NCBI GenBank assembly: GCA_025506515.1
Contig: CM046453.1
Span: 31,559,845 to 31,623,844, forward strand
Direction of reading: 5' to 3'
Length of the DNA stretch: 64,000 nucleotides
Origin: Flaveria trinervia
Lineage: Eukaryota; Streptophyta; Magnoliopsida; Asterales; Asteraceae
Part shown: positions 1 to 10,982 of the stretch, in pieces
How the letters are laid out: each line of letters starts with the position of its first letter
How positions within the stretch are numbered: position 1 is the first letter of the stretch
Program-made: the position numbers and the translations under genes
Notes under the pieces: generated by a model
Told to the model about the DNA's origin: nothing
Databases searched by the model: none
The model's input: only the letters and a program-made list of their open reading frames with translations

Positions 1-440
1 TGCATTGAAGTCCCCTAACAGCACCCAAGGTTTATCATCAACTACATGTTTATGTAATCTAAGAGCATCCCAGCACTGACGCCTGAAAATTCTCCGGTGA
101 TGAGCGTAAATGAAAGAACAGTAAAAACTTTGAAGGCCATCAACCGTTTGTATGAAGCAGTGAACCACCTGGGGATGTCTAGCAACAACCATCAAATGCA
201 CATCCTCAGGGTTCCAACACACAATAACTCTAGTACCCCCATTGCTTTCATTGACATTTGAGTCCCAAACCCACTTGCCACATATCCTATTACAAACACT
301 AGCAAGTTTATGGCTTTTCAGATGCGATTCAAGGATACCCGCCACACTATATTCCCTTGAAGCCAAATGATTCATAATTTGATTTGGTTTGTGACATTGC
401 CTAAACCCCTCACATTCCATGCAGTGATTTTGAGCATCAT
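1..440 (-). pseudogene. LINE ORF2, N-terminal endonuclease domain (partial)
   Basis: ORF2 of a LINE encodes an apurinic-type endonuclease that nicks target DNA, followed by reverse transcriptase. An ATG at 440 or 437 opens a reading that soon gives WNVRGLG, the usual first motif of plant LINE endonucleases. The frame is lost by a shift near 370. It then stays open for about 120 codons to the window edge, with WVWDSN, FYCSFIYAHH and, at the very edge, PWVLLGDFNA. GDFN is a conserved catalytic/metal-binding block of the endonuclease/exonuclease/phosphatase fold. The rest of the protein is outside the window. The identification is firm and activity is unlikely because of the frameshift. Confidence 0.85.
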
Positions 441-536
441 AATAACAATTTATCAGCTTGTTGCCCCTCATATGACTCTAAAACTAGAGGCTGGTTGTCT
501 CCATTTGGTTACTAATATAGCTAGCAATGCCTTCTT

Positions 537-2916
537 TCACCATGTCCACATCTTCAATACAAAAATCGGGTCTAATTTTTGTTTTTGACAGTAGAACCAG
601 AAGAACTCCCATTCGCATTTTTCCCAGTTCACCTGATCCGATGCTTTCACTGAACCAACTCTGATAAGTCTATCACGAATATATATTTTTTGACCATTGG
701 TGATCCCAAAATCAGCTTCCCCATCAACCATCTCCGCGGCCGGGGGTTCAACATTCTTTCCCTTCATTCCAACCTCCTCCATCAGTTCTTCACCCGGGTG
801 ATCCGGTTGACCCCTGATCACACCGCCTTCAATAGCAGCTTCATTTCCTCTTTGTGGGTATCATCCTCAACAAGAAGAATATTAAATGGGCTAGAGTTTG
901 CGATAGAGGACCGAGGGGGCACACTAGTTTTGTTAGGCCTTACATTATTAGGGGCATTAGGGGGAATAGAAACCCCCTTGTCATTATACTTCTGTTGCAC
1001 TCTCGGTTGCTTCTTTTGTTCTTCATAGTTTTCATGTAGTTCCCCCATCTTTTTTTGGATAATAGGGTCACTACTCGTCCCTGCTTTGCTGGTCCCATCC
1101 GCCTTGGTAGTTATAGTCCTCTTCCCTTTTTGAGGGGCATTACTATTTGGAGTCATATGTCCCAGATTAGGGTGAGTACCCCCAGCCTTCTTTTGTTTCC
1201 TTGAAACTAAGGTGAATCCCTCCTCGTCATCCACTACCTCCTCACTTCACTGTTTTGCACAAGTTTAGCTACTTCGCCACTACTCGCCTCTCTAATTTCA
1301 TCTTCAGTACGTGGTCTCACTTTGCACATTTTCAGAGAGTGCCCAAACACCTTACAGTGACTACAAACTGCTGGTTTCCATTGGTATGTGACTTACAAAA
1401 ATGCAACTCTACTCGCGTAATTGTTGACCGGGGGGTATTCGACTTCAATTTCACTCGGCATGTTGCACGACGCCATTACATCCACCAACACACGGGCATA
1501 TCCTATACGACTAGCTTGATCTGAGCATCTTTTTTCCGTGACTCTGTCCATTAAGAGGGGGTACCCAACACCACTCATTAACTTTCTAATTCCCTCAATA
1601 GTCCATAGTTCAAGAGGAACATTATGGATAGTTACCTAGAGGGGGATTTTTTCCGGTTCAAATCTTTCAAGATTAAGACCCAGCTCCCACTTTTGGAGGA
1701 ATATAGGGATATTGCTAACCATCCAAGGCTCATTTTCCAGAACCGCATTTAGACCATTCTCACTTTTAAACTTGAAATAGTAGAAACCGCTAGGGCTTTT
1801 AGAAATTTCATCCATATCAAAATCTTTCCACAATCTTCTTAGGCACTTGTTGACAACATTGAAATCCATAGACGTGCCCAGGAAGTACCCATATAGATGC
1901 CGGGAGTACACTATAGCTGAACGCCTAAGTTCCTCCTGGGTAATGGTAATCTGTATCCCACCCGAGGGGGAAGTGGTAGGTGGGATGTATTCAAGCTTAC
2001 GGGCCACATCCATTTGGTTACGTTTAATCAAATCAGCAAAAGAGGGCCTACCTCTATTAATCAATGACTCACTACTTTTGGTTGAAGTAGAGTTTTCATA
2101 CAATGGAGCTAGCCCCGGCTTAAGGACGGAACCGACAACAGAATCACCATGACAGGGGGCCAGTGAAGTGCCACCCAAACCAGCGGGGTCCTGGGCCACC
2201 CCAAGCAGACTGGGGCAGTTACTCGTAGGAAGGTCTTCCATAGTAAGATCCCTAATAGGAGAGAAAACTTCCATTCCAACGGAGTTAAAGGAACAAACAG
2301 AGGTATCAGGACTAAGGGGAAGAGGAAGGATACCTTGACCGGTAGGAGTAGAATCACCATACCCAGGGCCGTTCATCCCCTACGGGGGAAGCATGATATT
2401 CGCATTACCCAAATCAGCAGCCCCAACCTAGGGTCCTCTCGTCGATGTGGCCTGCTTCAGGCCTGGGGGTTCCGCTTCACGTTTTTTGGCCAATCTGCTG
2501 AATTCATCCACTACTTTTGCAACATATGAAAGTCTGTATACACCTTGGTCTTCCCGCTTCTTGCCCGGGTCACCTTTCTTCCCCGACCTGATTTTCGCGA
2601 TAGTACTCGGTTGTCCTAATTCTTGGGCAATCTCATTGATTTGGATGTTGGAGAGTGGTTTACGAATCTTTGATAGCCGGCTGTTCTTGGTACCCACACG
2701 TATCCCATGGATTTGGGAACCTTCTTTACTCGAACGAAACTTTGAACTTCCACATAGTCTGTTAGAGAATCGGCGGAGGTTGGGTTTGACCCTAATCCTA
2801 TTTTTGCATCCCTGTGCTTCTCGATAAGCAGGATCAGGTTCATCAGGGGGGACATGGCAAGGAAATGATGGAAGGGGGGGGGGGGGGGGAAGGATCCATA
2901 TCCCTTTGAAAACCAA
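537..2916 (-). pseudogene. LINE ORF1 (DUF4283-like, zinc knuckle), broken
   Basis: ORF1 of plant LINEs is the RNA-binding, gag-like protein of the retrotransposition particle. Open pieces follow each other on the minus strand at 2916-2428, 2376-1636, 1578-1393, 1234-818 and 821-537, separated by stops and small frameshifts. The piece at 2376-1636 holds the DUF4283-like block: SFADLIKRNQ, YGYFLGTSMDFNVV, the block around LRRLWKDFD, and NEPWMVSNIPIFLQKW. A knuckle CSHCKVFGHSLKMC (CX2CX4HX4C) lies near 1325-1370. EGFTLVSRKQKK, common in the linker of these proteins, follows near 1200. The N-terminal part crosses a run of 16 G/C that could itself be the cause of a frame change. It sits directly upstream of ORF2, as expected. 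Confidence 0.8.
2874..2889. repeat. 16-nt G homopolymer inside LINE ORF1
   Basis: Sixteen consecutive G on the plus strand (C in the LINE sense) lie in the N-terminal coding part of ORF1. All three minus-strand frames are open for some distance on either side, so the true copy number of the tract decides which N-terminus joins the DUF4283 part. Such runs are also prone to sequencing and assembly error. Confidence 0.9.
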
Positions 2917-2990
2917 GTAGAAAATTCAGGGAGGAGGGCTGCGGCAAGAGGAAGGGGGACCGCATGCGAGAGAGAAAGAAGAGAGAGAAA

Positions 2991-3388
2991 AAAATCACAC
3001 AAATGAAAATCCTTAAATTTGTCACATTTAGTACAAGCATGTTTTTCAAATAATTGATCTTTAGAACTTACCTGCGAGGAATCAGACGAATCAGCCATCA
3101 AAGCTATATCAGACTCTTCGTTGATTGGAGATTGTGAGTTTGTTGCTGTGAGCTCTTCCTCAACCAAGTGATTTGTAAAATTGAATATTTTGACACTTCA
3201 ACACAAAATACGAGTTTCTCAGGAACCCTAATCTGCCACATAATGAAAAACTGAGACTTTAATGCATGCAAACGTCAAAAACACCTTTTAAAGCAAAGTG
3301 GTGACTCTTTTGATTTAAAACGTAGGTTTTTAACACCAAAGCTAATCGAATCCAACGCAAAATCACGAGCCAAAGCTCTAATACCACT
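2991..3388 (-). mobile_element. Copia internal remnant: primer-site side and gag spacer fragment
   Basis: Between the LINE leader and the LTR at 3389 lies a short piece of copia internal sequence on the minus strand. An ATG at 3167 opens a reading with ESDIALMADSSDSSQVSS, which resembles the acidic linker after the UBN2 domain in long plant copia gags (family knowledge, not a search). The N-terminal gag domain that should precede it is missing, so the copy has an internal deletion. The LINE probably inserted into this remnant. No further domain can be recognised here. Confidence in copia origin comes mostly from the adjoining primer site. Confidence 0.5.
3370..3388 (-). promoter_or_regulatory. 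Primer binding site, initiator tRNA-Met type (degenerate)
   Basis: On the minus strand the LTR ends in CCTAACA and is followed by AGTGGTATTAGAGCTTTGG. This matches the usual TGGTATCAGAGC site complementary to the 3' end of initiator tRNA-Met, with C changed to T at one position. It fixes the minus orientation of the remnant. Confidence 0.75.
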
Positions 3389-4276
3389 TGTTAGGACCAT
3401 GTACGTACGGAGTACTAACGGATTTTGCGTGAAACCATATCAAATAGTGAGGAATCCTATTGATTGGCGATCCAATCTGTATAGAATAATGAAGAGTCCG
3501 ATGCAACCTAAATATCCAAAGTCTGTCCTGCATGCTGCACAAGTGCAATGAAGAAGAATGCTTAGGAAGTTTCACACATGCAACAGAAATATTCTAAGTG
3601 TGAAATCTTGCAAAGCCAAGACCAATATCTTCTGAAGCCAAATATGAAGTCTTCCGAAGCCTCAGAGACAAAGTCTTCCGAAGCTTCAACTTATGATGAC
3701 AGATTTGTTCCAAAGACTTTTGGCACATGCTTTATCTGATGTAGTTTTCCATAAAGCTCAACACCTTTCTGCTGTATCTCTGTAAGGTCGCCAACTTACA
3801 TGAGTTGGTGAAAAGGTCCATGCCTTGGTAACTGTACATTGAGGTCTTGAGTTTGTAACTTTCTACTTCATGTACTTTATCCATTTTGTAATAGATAAGG
3901 ATGTGAGCTATGGCATGTCATAGTCACTAGTCAAAAGGCAATCTGCCTTTTGACATACAATTGATTTTGTTTGTGTCTAGTCAATTGTATCCAACTGGCT
4001 TTCAAAGTATAGCCGGTTGTAGGATGTAGTATAAGTATCTCATGTTCTTGTATCTTTCATATATGCTTTGTAACACTTGTAATAGAACATAGAAAAAGCA
4101 ATATACTACATTCTTAAAAACCATATACCTTTGTTCTATTCTTCTGTCTCTTAAATTACTTGTGTTCTTAGTGTCTCACTTGTGGTTAATCGAGTTTACA
4201 GTTTGATCAAGTTTGGTTAATCTCCTCTTTGTTGTATTGTGTTGTAAGTGACCCCCTTCACCGGTCCTGCACAATC
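3389..4276 (-). repeat. Copia LTR (about 888 bp), orientation by primer site
   Basis: The plus strand begins TGTTAGGACC and ends GGTCCTGCACA, giving the TG...CA ends and a short inverted terminal repeat expected of an LTR. The primer site abuts the left end on the minus strand. No second LTR or target duplication is visible, so this is the 5' LTR of a truncated element or part of a rearranged one. The interior holds CTTCCGAAG palindromic words near 3650-3680. A TATAAG-like box near 4030 reads better on the plus strand, which leaves some doubt about orientation. Confidence 0.65.
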
Positions 4277-5086
4277 AGTGAGAACGATAACCCCATTGAT
4301 ATAACAATGAACTAAACGTTAAGAATGAGTAGGAATCAATCAAGATCGAACTATGAATTTCGATTGGCTATTTAGGACGCTCTGGACGGCTAGGTTTTAT
4401 GTATATTCGAAGTATCTCTCAAAGTGTTATGTTTTTCCACAAACTTACGTTGTATGAACTTACATTGATATAATATATCACTATTATTTTTTTGTTTCCT
4501 ATGTGTTATGAAAGATTATATGTTTTTATTTTTTGACTCTTTCGTTGCCCTTGTTTTTACATTAATATAATACTTAGTTACATCACATTACAACATCATG
4601 TGATATACATCACATTATGTAATGTACATTACATAGTTGGTCACTAACATTACATATAATAATATGTAATTATTGAGTACTAATTACAATGTGAGAATAT
4701 TTCTAATTAATTTGGTGTAATTAAACTAACATATTTGTTACATTAACAAAGAATATAGATCGTGATACAAAGACGACTTTAGTTAAATTAAGTAGCAACA
4801 TTACATTACAATAATTTACATCACATTACAAGGACAATACATTACTTTAACATACATTACGTGTTATTACTTTACATTGAAAATGAGATTACATTATGTT
4901 AGATTTAAATCATGGTGTGATATAATGTAAGAAATGCAACATTTTTATGTGATGGTTGATGTTAATTAATCTTATTGGATGCTAAGTGCTCGTACACTGT
5001 TATAGCAAATTACATTCCTAGTCACAAACATATATTACTTTTAATGCTAATGAAATTACGATATACACATTATAAAACCTAGATAT
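4277..5086. repeat. AT-rich spacer with degenerate ACATTA words
   Basis: No reading frame of note and no element boundary is visible here. From about 4558 to 4870 the words ACATTA, TTACAT and their complements recur at irregular spacing, including the palindrome TAATGTACATTA near 4620. It may be a decayed MITE or simple-sequence region. I cannot assign it. Confidence 0.6.
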
Positions 5087-5725
5087 TGTAATAGACAAGA
5101 AAGAAAGAATGGATAAAAGTGAGGAAAAAGAAAGAAACAAAATTTAACCAAGTTGAGGGGTTATATATGTCAAAAGGACAAGAATGTTTCAAAAGTTGAT
5201 GTAAAAGGTGGTATGGCCGCCCATATGGGTTGCATATCCACTTTTCAATTGAATTTAGAGAGAGAAAGTGAAGAAGCTTCAGTTTTAGAGAGAAGAAGAA
5301 GAAGAATACTCAATTCAAGGTAAGAATTCTTTGTTTTGTGTTGTTCTTGGCTGGCTTATGCCTCAGGTATATGCTTATGTGTTTGTATGTGTGTTGGGGT
5401 TTGTGTTTTGGTCGTTTTAGGTGTTTGAATCAATTGCAAATGGGTTTGAAGGAAGACATACCAAAAGGCTGCTAAGGTGAGTTCTAGAACCCTTTTTTTA
5501 TATGTTTAAACTAATTTTAGGGCTGGAAATGCATGTGTGCATGTTTTTATAATTATGGGTCACTTGTATGTGTGCGTGTATGTGTGATGCGGATGGGTTA
5601 TGATTCTTGGTGCTATTTATGTATGATGATTCCATGTTCATGTTATGATACTAGAATGTAGAAATAAGTTTAGAACATGTTAGATTGGTGAATTGGGATT
5701 GATTATGATGATTGATAGTATGAGC

Positions 5726-6075
5726 TGGCTGCCCATACGCCTAAACAGGCCCGTAGGCCTAGCAGTCTAAAATGCCTAAGTGTCCCATGTGCCTGAAAAC
5801 CCATGCCCCTCAATAGTTCCCATGCGCCTAAGATAGGCTGAAATTTGGCTAAGTGATCAAACACCTAGATTGCCCATGCGACCGGACATTCATGCGCCTG
5901 TATAGTGCCCATGCGCTTAGGAATCTTGACAGAATGACTAAGTGTTGGGACATGCGCCCAAATAGTGCCCATGCGCCCAAATAGTGCCCATGCACCCAAA
6001 ATCTTTCCATGCGCCTAAGTGTTCCCCATGTGCCCAGAAGGCCATGTGTGTGCATAGTGCCCATGTGCCTAAGGC
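5726..6075. repeat. Minisatellite of CCATGCGCC units inside gypsy LTR
   Basis: About fifteen degenerate copies of a unit near 19 bp with the core CCATGCGCCYAA lie in a row. The clearest direct repeats are at about 5950-6000, where three units of CATGCGCCCAAATAGTGCC follow one another. An antisense reading frame at 5849-6064 results from the repeat and is not a gene. The equivalent array is at 23480-23690 in the other LTR of this family. Confidence 0.8.
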
Positions 6076-6708
6076 TTAGAATTTTTTTTGAATTTTAGGA
6101 AAATTGTAAAGTGTAGGCTTGGACTTGTGATGTTCCTGGGGAATTATAGGATGTATTTATGATGATGGGTGATGTATGTTATGTATGTATGATGTGATGT
6201 GTATGGTATGGTTATGATTATGTTATGTTCCTTGTTATGTATGTTTAATTTTCTATGGCTTTACATGTATGATTATGGAAGTAAATGAAAAGTATTATGT
6301 AATGTAAAGTGGAAGTTAATGAAAAGAGGAACGTAATGAATGAAAGAATCCATGCATTAATGAAAGGAAAGTAAAGAAAGTCGTGCAAGCCTTATATGAA
6401 GGTCACACCCAATGAAGGGTGTTAGCTCAACGGTGTGTGGGTTAGCTACACAGAAGGATGCACTTGGGGTCTAATCATTGTGATTGGCTGTATGTATGGG
6501 ACCCTTATCACTTACCCCGGTACTGTGGCACCAGGTACAATGTATAGGGGTCTATTTATAGACCATGGCTCAGTATCCGCTTTATGCATGACGGTGGGGT
6601 ATAGCACATGGCATTGGTTTGGAATGTAAAGTAGTTAATGATGAATGTACGTAAGGTATGAAAATAAAGATAACGAATGATAATGATGACGAATGATGAT
6701 AAAAGATA

Positions 6709-6713
6709 ATAAT
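6709..6713. repeat. Target site duplication of A1, left copy (ATAAT)
   Basis: ATAAT immediately precedes TGTTGGAC, the first bases of the A1 5' LTR. The same five bases follow the 3' LTR at 18864-18868. Five base pairs is the usual length for copia integrases. Confidence 0.9.
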
Positions 6714-6773
6714 TGTTGGACTAAAAGAACCAATGAGCCAGATCAGAAAAACCTTTAAGTCCCACAAGACATC

Positions 6774-6985
6774 ACAACAACTGCTGAAGACTTGATCAGC
6801 TGTTTGACAAAGTCTGAAGATCAACAACTGAAGACTAAAGTACTGAAGACTTCAACAGCTGAAGACCAAAGTCTGAAGATCAACAGCTGAAGACTAAAGT
6901 ACTGAAGACTTCAACAGTTGAAGTACAAAGACTGAAGACATCAGCTCATGACAACAACTAAAGTTCAAGAAGTCCAAGTACTGAA
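6774..6985 (+). repeat. CTGAAG array in U3 of A1
   Basis: CTGAAG occurs about ten times at spacings of mostly 14-16 bp, alternating with CAACAGCTG and AGTACTG words. A larger unit of about 59 bp repeats twice. The same array is at about 18208-18420 in the 3' LTR and, inverted, in the A2 and A4 LTRs. It may hold factor-binding sites. No known site is asserted. Confidence 0.85.
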
Positions 6986-7005
6986 GCCCTCAGAGTTTGT
7001 CACAA

Positions 7006-7041
7006 CAGCTGAAGAAGCATTCTTCAGTTGTTGTGATGGTT
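7006..7041. repeat. Long hairpin in A1 U3
   Basis: CACAACAGCTGAAGAA is followed after a 3-4 base loop by TTCTTCAGTTGTTGTG, a 16-bp inverted repeat with one mismatch. Further palindromes follow near 7085-7110 (ACTGAAGA with TCTTCAGT) and 7170-7195 (AAGATGTCA with TGACATCTT). Confidence 0.8.
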
Positions 7042-7261
7042 TCCTTTCAGTAGTTTTATTTTCTATTTCAGTACTTTTAAATGACTGAAGAGCATGTTCT
7101 TCAGTCGTTGTTGTTCCAGTAGTTTCTTTTCAGTAGTTGTAGTGATAGTTAACACTTGGTATTTTTGTAAGAAGATGTCAGCTGTTGACATCTTCAGTAG
7201 TTGTGTTAACTTTCAGTAGTTGAATAATTCTATTAGATGTCACTATCAAGTGACATCAGCA

Positions 7262-7282
7262 GACGTCACATCTCCTACATAA
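7262..7282 (+). promoter_or_regulatory. TGACGT-type (as-1/bZIP-like) motif and TATA box, A1 5' LTR
   Basis: GACGTCA at 7262-7268 lies just upstream of TACATAA at 7276, which is TATATAA in the 3' LTR (18653-18659). A palindrome GATGTCAC/GTGACATC sits immediately upstream. TGACG motifs bind TGA-class bZIP factors in plants. Use here is inferred from position and from conservation across the A-family LTRs. Confidence 0.6.
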
Positions 7283-7488
7283 GAGATGTTGACCTAATTG
7301 TACGTGTGACATTTTGCCACCACGAAAGCATATGAATGAAATATTCTATTTGCAGAATTCTCTCTCTCTATAACCGTTTACTCTTACATTGAATATCAAT
7401 TGTGTTCTTGTGAATTGTCTAATTCATTGTTCGAATTCCACTGCAATACTCTCTAATCAATCAAACTTAGATCACTGATCCTAACAAA

Positions 7489-7500
7489 TGGTATCAGAGC
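7489..7500 (+). promoter_or_regulatory. Primer binding site, initiator tRNA-Met
   Basis: TGGTATCAGAGC begins two bases after the 5' LTR and is complementary to the 3' end of plant initiator tRNA-Met, the usual primer for copia minus-strand synthesis. Confidence 0.95.
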
Positions 7501-7712
7501 TGGTTAATCATTGATCGATCTAACAATTGATCATTGAAACTGCTCTTCGATATCTATGTTTGATTGAATGAGCATATTTGCAAGAATTGGTTATAGATAA
7601 TTGAATCTCTGCTGCTTTCGTTATTTGCTTTGAGTTTTCTCTTGGTTCAATTTGGTTTGTTGTGTTTTGTTCTAAATCTGTAAAACTTAATCGAATTTGG
7701 TTGAATATGAGA

Positions 7713-10587
7713 ATGACTACTCCTTCTAATGACCCTCACGATACCGGTTCCTCAACCAAGCCTCCGATGCTGGTTAGGACGAGTATAACATATGGCAAGG
7801 AAGAATGCTTCATCACATGTCTATTAACAGTTCAGGTTGTTGGACATCTGTGGTACATGGTCCACACAAGCCTATGGTGAACAATCCGGAAACCAATCAA
7901 ATGGTTCCAAAGAAGAAGGAACAATACTCAGATGAGGATCGGAAACTGTTTGAGATTGATGCTAAAGTGCATGGTATTCTGGCCATGGCTCTGCCTAATG
8001 AAATCTATTCAGGGCTTATGCATCATGAAACTGCTCATGATCTCTGGAATGCATTGAAGGAACAATTCGGTGGAACTGATGAGGTCTTAGCAAACAACTG
8101 AGAAATCCTTGCCCAACAATATGAGACATTCTCTCATAGGAAGGGTGAGACACTGACTCAACAGTTTGAGCGTTTTTCTTGTTTGATCTCTGAGCTGAAA
8201 ACGGTCAAACATGAATACACCAATAGCCATATGAACAATAGATTCCTCAGATCAGTGCCTGAGAGATGGGACACATACCCATTGTCCTACGCTCCAGTGC
8301 AAATCTGGATAGCCTATCTCTCACCCAACTCCATGGGAAACTGCTTACATTTGAAAGAGAAATAGAGAAGAAAAGGAAACTGGCATCATCAGGAAAGCTC
8401 ACTGATGAATTTGTACCAGGGAACACTGTCTTGGTTGGTCATGAGTCAGAATATGCTGCATCTGAAAGTAATTATGATGAGCATATAGATTTCTCTTCAA
8501 ACAGTCCTGATCATGCATTTGTTGGTGTTGATAGTCAGTCTAGCTGTAATAGTGACAATTTGTGCTTCATCATGGATGATCTGAAGGGTATTGCTCATGA
8601 TGACTTAGAAGAGATGGATATTCTAAGCCAAATGGCCTTGGTTAATATCAGATCTCAAAAATTCTACAAGAGAACTGGTAGGAAATTCCCTGGACTCTCT
8701 AGCAAAACCAAAGTTGGTTTTGACAAGAGTAAGTTGAGGTGTCACAAATGCCACAGGCTTGGGCACTTTGCAAGAGAGTGTAGATCATTTGGATCTAACT
8801 CCTCTGCACCCTTTGTGACCTTTCCAAGTAATATTCAACAAAACAGAAGGCAACATCTTGCTAGTTCCGGTCATCATTCACAACCTATATCTCCTGCATA
8901 TTTTCTCCCTCAGGGTCCAATGTCATATCCATATCCCTGCTATTACATGCCTCAGCCAAATCCAGTTCAAGCTCCTATTGCACAACAACCACAAGCATTA
9001 CCTGAGCCTCTACCATCTCAATCATCTCAATCACAACCTCATCACAGCTTCTTCACCCCTGGCATTGTTGACTGGAGCAGTTTACTAGATGATCTCTCTG
9101 GTAGTGAGCATTTATTTGCTGGTGATGGTCAACATGGTGGTGAACATCCTTTTGGGAATCTAGCTCTCATGGCCCTGGAATCTACTGAGAGTTCATGCTC
9201 CAATGCATCTTCTTCATAGGTAACCCAGGTATCCTCTGAGGCTAAGGCCAAGCTTTGTTTTGTTGCGTAGATGTATTTATCTCTATTAGAGAGGCAAATG
9301 TAGCTTTAATAAATCAAAATTTAGAACTTGAGAAAAACCTTTCCAAAAGAAAAGCTGAATATGAGTATGATATTAAGGATAAAGATGATGAGATTTATAA
9401 GCCTAAATGCCAATTAAATGATGAAAAGGCTAAACTAGAGGTCATCTTGAGGACCATAGAGAACTCAAAGAAAAACTTGTAGTTACCCAAGTTGAGTGTG
9501 ACCGCTGGGTGTCATCATGCAAGGGATTTGAAATACTGCCAGCAAGCAATCTGCTTTGAATGTGAAGTTTGGAATTGGTTACAACCACATTGCACCACCA
9601 ACAGATTTTACTCCAAAACCAATAGTAAAATCTGAAGGTGAAAGCAATTTCCAAATCACATCATCATGTGCATCATCCTCAAGTGATCTCCCAAAATCAC
9701 AAGATGAAATCAGTGTTGATACCTCAGCAAATCAATTAGCTAATGGGTTAACTACTGATAAGCACATGAAGCTGAGTACTTCAGATGTTGTCCCTCAAAG
9801 TACCTCAAGTACTGAAGGGCAAGTTACAATAACTAAAGAGCATTTCAAATCAGCTGAAATAAAAGGATTAACAACTGCTGATAAAGAACAGCTGAAGAAC
9901 AAGTCTTAGTTGTTACAGATCCTTCAGTACTAAACAAATGTACTGAAGGAGGAAAGTACTGAAGAGCACACCTTCAGTAGTTTCCACATCAGCAGTTGAT
10001 CAATCCAAGATGAAGAATAAGCCATGTGAAATATGTGGTAAATTCAATCATCTTTCTGATGAATGTTGGTACAAAAAGGGTTCCAAATTCAACAGAGATA
10101 AGCTCATTAAAATCCAGATAGATGAAATGAAAAGTGAGTTTGAGACCAAGTTTGTACCACAATCATCCCAATGTGATAAACCCAAGACTTCAACTAAATC
10201 CAAAAAGAAGGATTGGGTTCATCACAAAACAGCTGATAGTGCTCCTAATGATAAACATCAGACTAAGTATGTGAATTTTAAGGAGGAAATGGTGGGTCAC
10301 AGGAACTCATCAAACACAAGTACTGATATGTCACAAGAGCTGAAAGCTTTGGCTACAAATCAGACACAACTTGTTATGATGGTTCAGCATTTGTTGGGGA
10401 GAGTTAACCAACTAGATGCACCTGTGATCAAACCACTAAAAAGGCATTCCAAGCCCAAATCCAAGGAATCCATTCAGTACCATCTCCTTCTTCATGAGCT
10501 GTTAATCATAAGAAACAAGTTATGATTACATCTGTTGATGAAAACATACCCAAAACCAAAAAGGTTTGGGTCTCTAAACCTAACTAA
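7713..10587 (+). pseudogene. A1 gag (UBN2 domain, two CCHC knuckles, coiled coil), broken
   Basis: Gag packages the element RNA. The ATG at 7713 begins MTTPSNDP, shared with the A2 and A3 copies. The N-terminal part to about 8400 is UBN2-like (ALPNEIYSGLMHHETAHDLW, RFLRSVPERWDT). A TGA at 8100 replaces an Arg codon and a frameshift follows near 8275. A knuckle CHKCHRLGHFAREC lies near 8740-8782, then a Pro/Gln-rich stretch near 8940-9060. A Lys/Glu-rich coiled coil covers 9290-9480, and a second knuckle CEICGKFNHLSDEC lies near 10026-10067. The end is VWVSKPN-stop at 10585. The stretch 9770-9990 is rich in CTGAAG/CTTCAG words. The long, two-knuckle gag is unlike short Tnt1-type gags. Confidence 0.85.
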
Positions 10588-10600
10588 TTACTTTTGATGA

Positions 10601-10982
10601 ATGCAGGGTTCTTCAGCATGCCAAAGGAGCATCTGGTATGTGGACAGTGGATGCTCTATGCATATGACTGGGAGCAGTTCTCTTCTTAATGACTACTCTC
10701 AAGGAAAGAAGGGATTTGTTTCATTTGGAAATGATGCCAAGGGTTACATCGTTGGGAAAGGATTTGTGTCTAATGGACAAATCCGTTTGGTGATGTTAAC
10801 CGTGTGGATAATCTCAAGTATAATCTGCTGAGTGTCAGTCAGATGTGTGATAAAGGGCATGTTGCACTTTTCACAAGTCAGAACTGTAGGATTCTGTCTT
10901 CCCAAGTTCTGAGGCTAATTGACAAGGTATTGGATGAACATACTCTCCTGAAGGCCAACAGGATTGGTCAAAGAAGATTGAT
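10601..10982 (+). pseudogene. A1 aspartic protease region of pol, broken
   Basis: The protease cuts the element polyproteins. WYVDSGCSMHMTG holds the catalytic D-S-G triad. The frame opens with an ATG at 10601 directly after a TGA, and lies in +1 relative to the end of gag. A single-base loss near 10785 moves the continuation (KYNLLSVSQMCDKGHVALF) to another frame. The active-site residues are intact although the gene is not. Confidence 0.85.

Larger units (their letters stand above)
1..2990 (-). mobile_element. LINE (L1-type non-LTR retrotransposon), 5' two thirds or less, cut by window edge
   Basis: The minus strand carries a LINE in the order 5' leader, ORF1 (DUF4283-like domain plus CCHC knuckle), then ORF2 beginning with an endonuclease domain. 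This is the standard order of plant L1 elements. The reverse transcriptase part of ORF2 and the 3' poly(A) lie left of position 1. The 5' end near 2990 is set by the change from a CT-rich, GC-moderate leader to AT-rich copia-like sequence, so it is approximate. I see no target duplication because the 3' end is missing. Both ORFs contain frameshifts or stops, so this copy is inactive. Confidence 0.85.
5087..6713 (+). repeat. Gypsy LTR (G1 family), left part, interrupted by element A1
   Basis: From TGTAATAGACAAG at 5087 the sequence follows the minus-strand LTR at 22500-23949 in inverted orientation. The shared block around AAGTTGAGGGGTTA, the GGCCGCCCA block near 5215 and the CATGCGCC minisatellite are all present. 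The LTR stops at the target duplication 6709-6713 and resumes at 18869 beyond element A1. The primer site and internal region of its parent are not found downstream, because another gypsy remnant begins at 19072. It may be a solo or truncated LTR. Confidence 0.75.
6714..7486 (+). repeat. A1 5' LTR (773 bp)
   Basis: Begins TGTTGGAC and ends CCTAACA just before the primer site. U3 holds the CTGAAG array, several palindromes, a TGACGT-type motif at 7262-7268 and a degenerate TATA box at 7276. The partner LTR at 18148-18863 lacks about 57 bp present here around 7030-7080. Confidence 0.95.

Noticed and set aside
5849..6064. Open frame of 71 codons with repeated HG/LGAWAL words
   Set aside because: Produced by the CATGCGCC minisatellite; no gene features.
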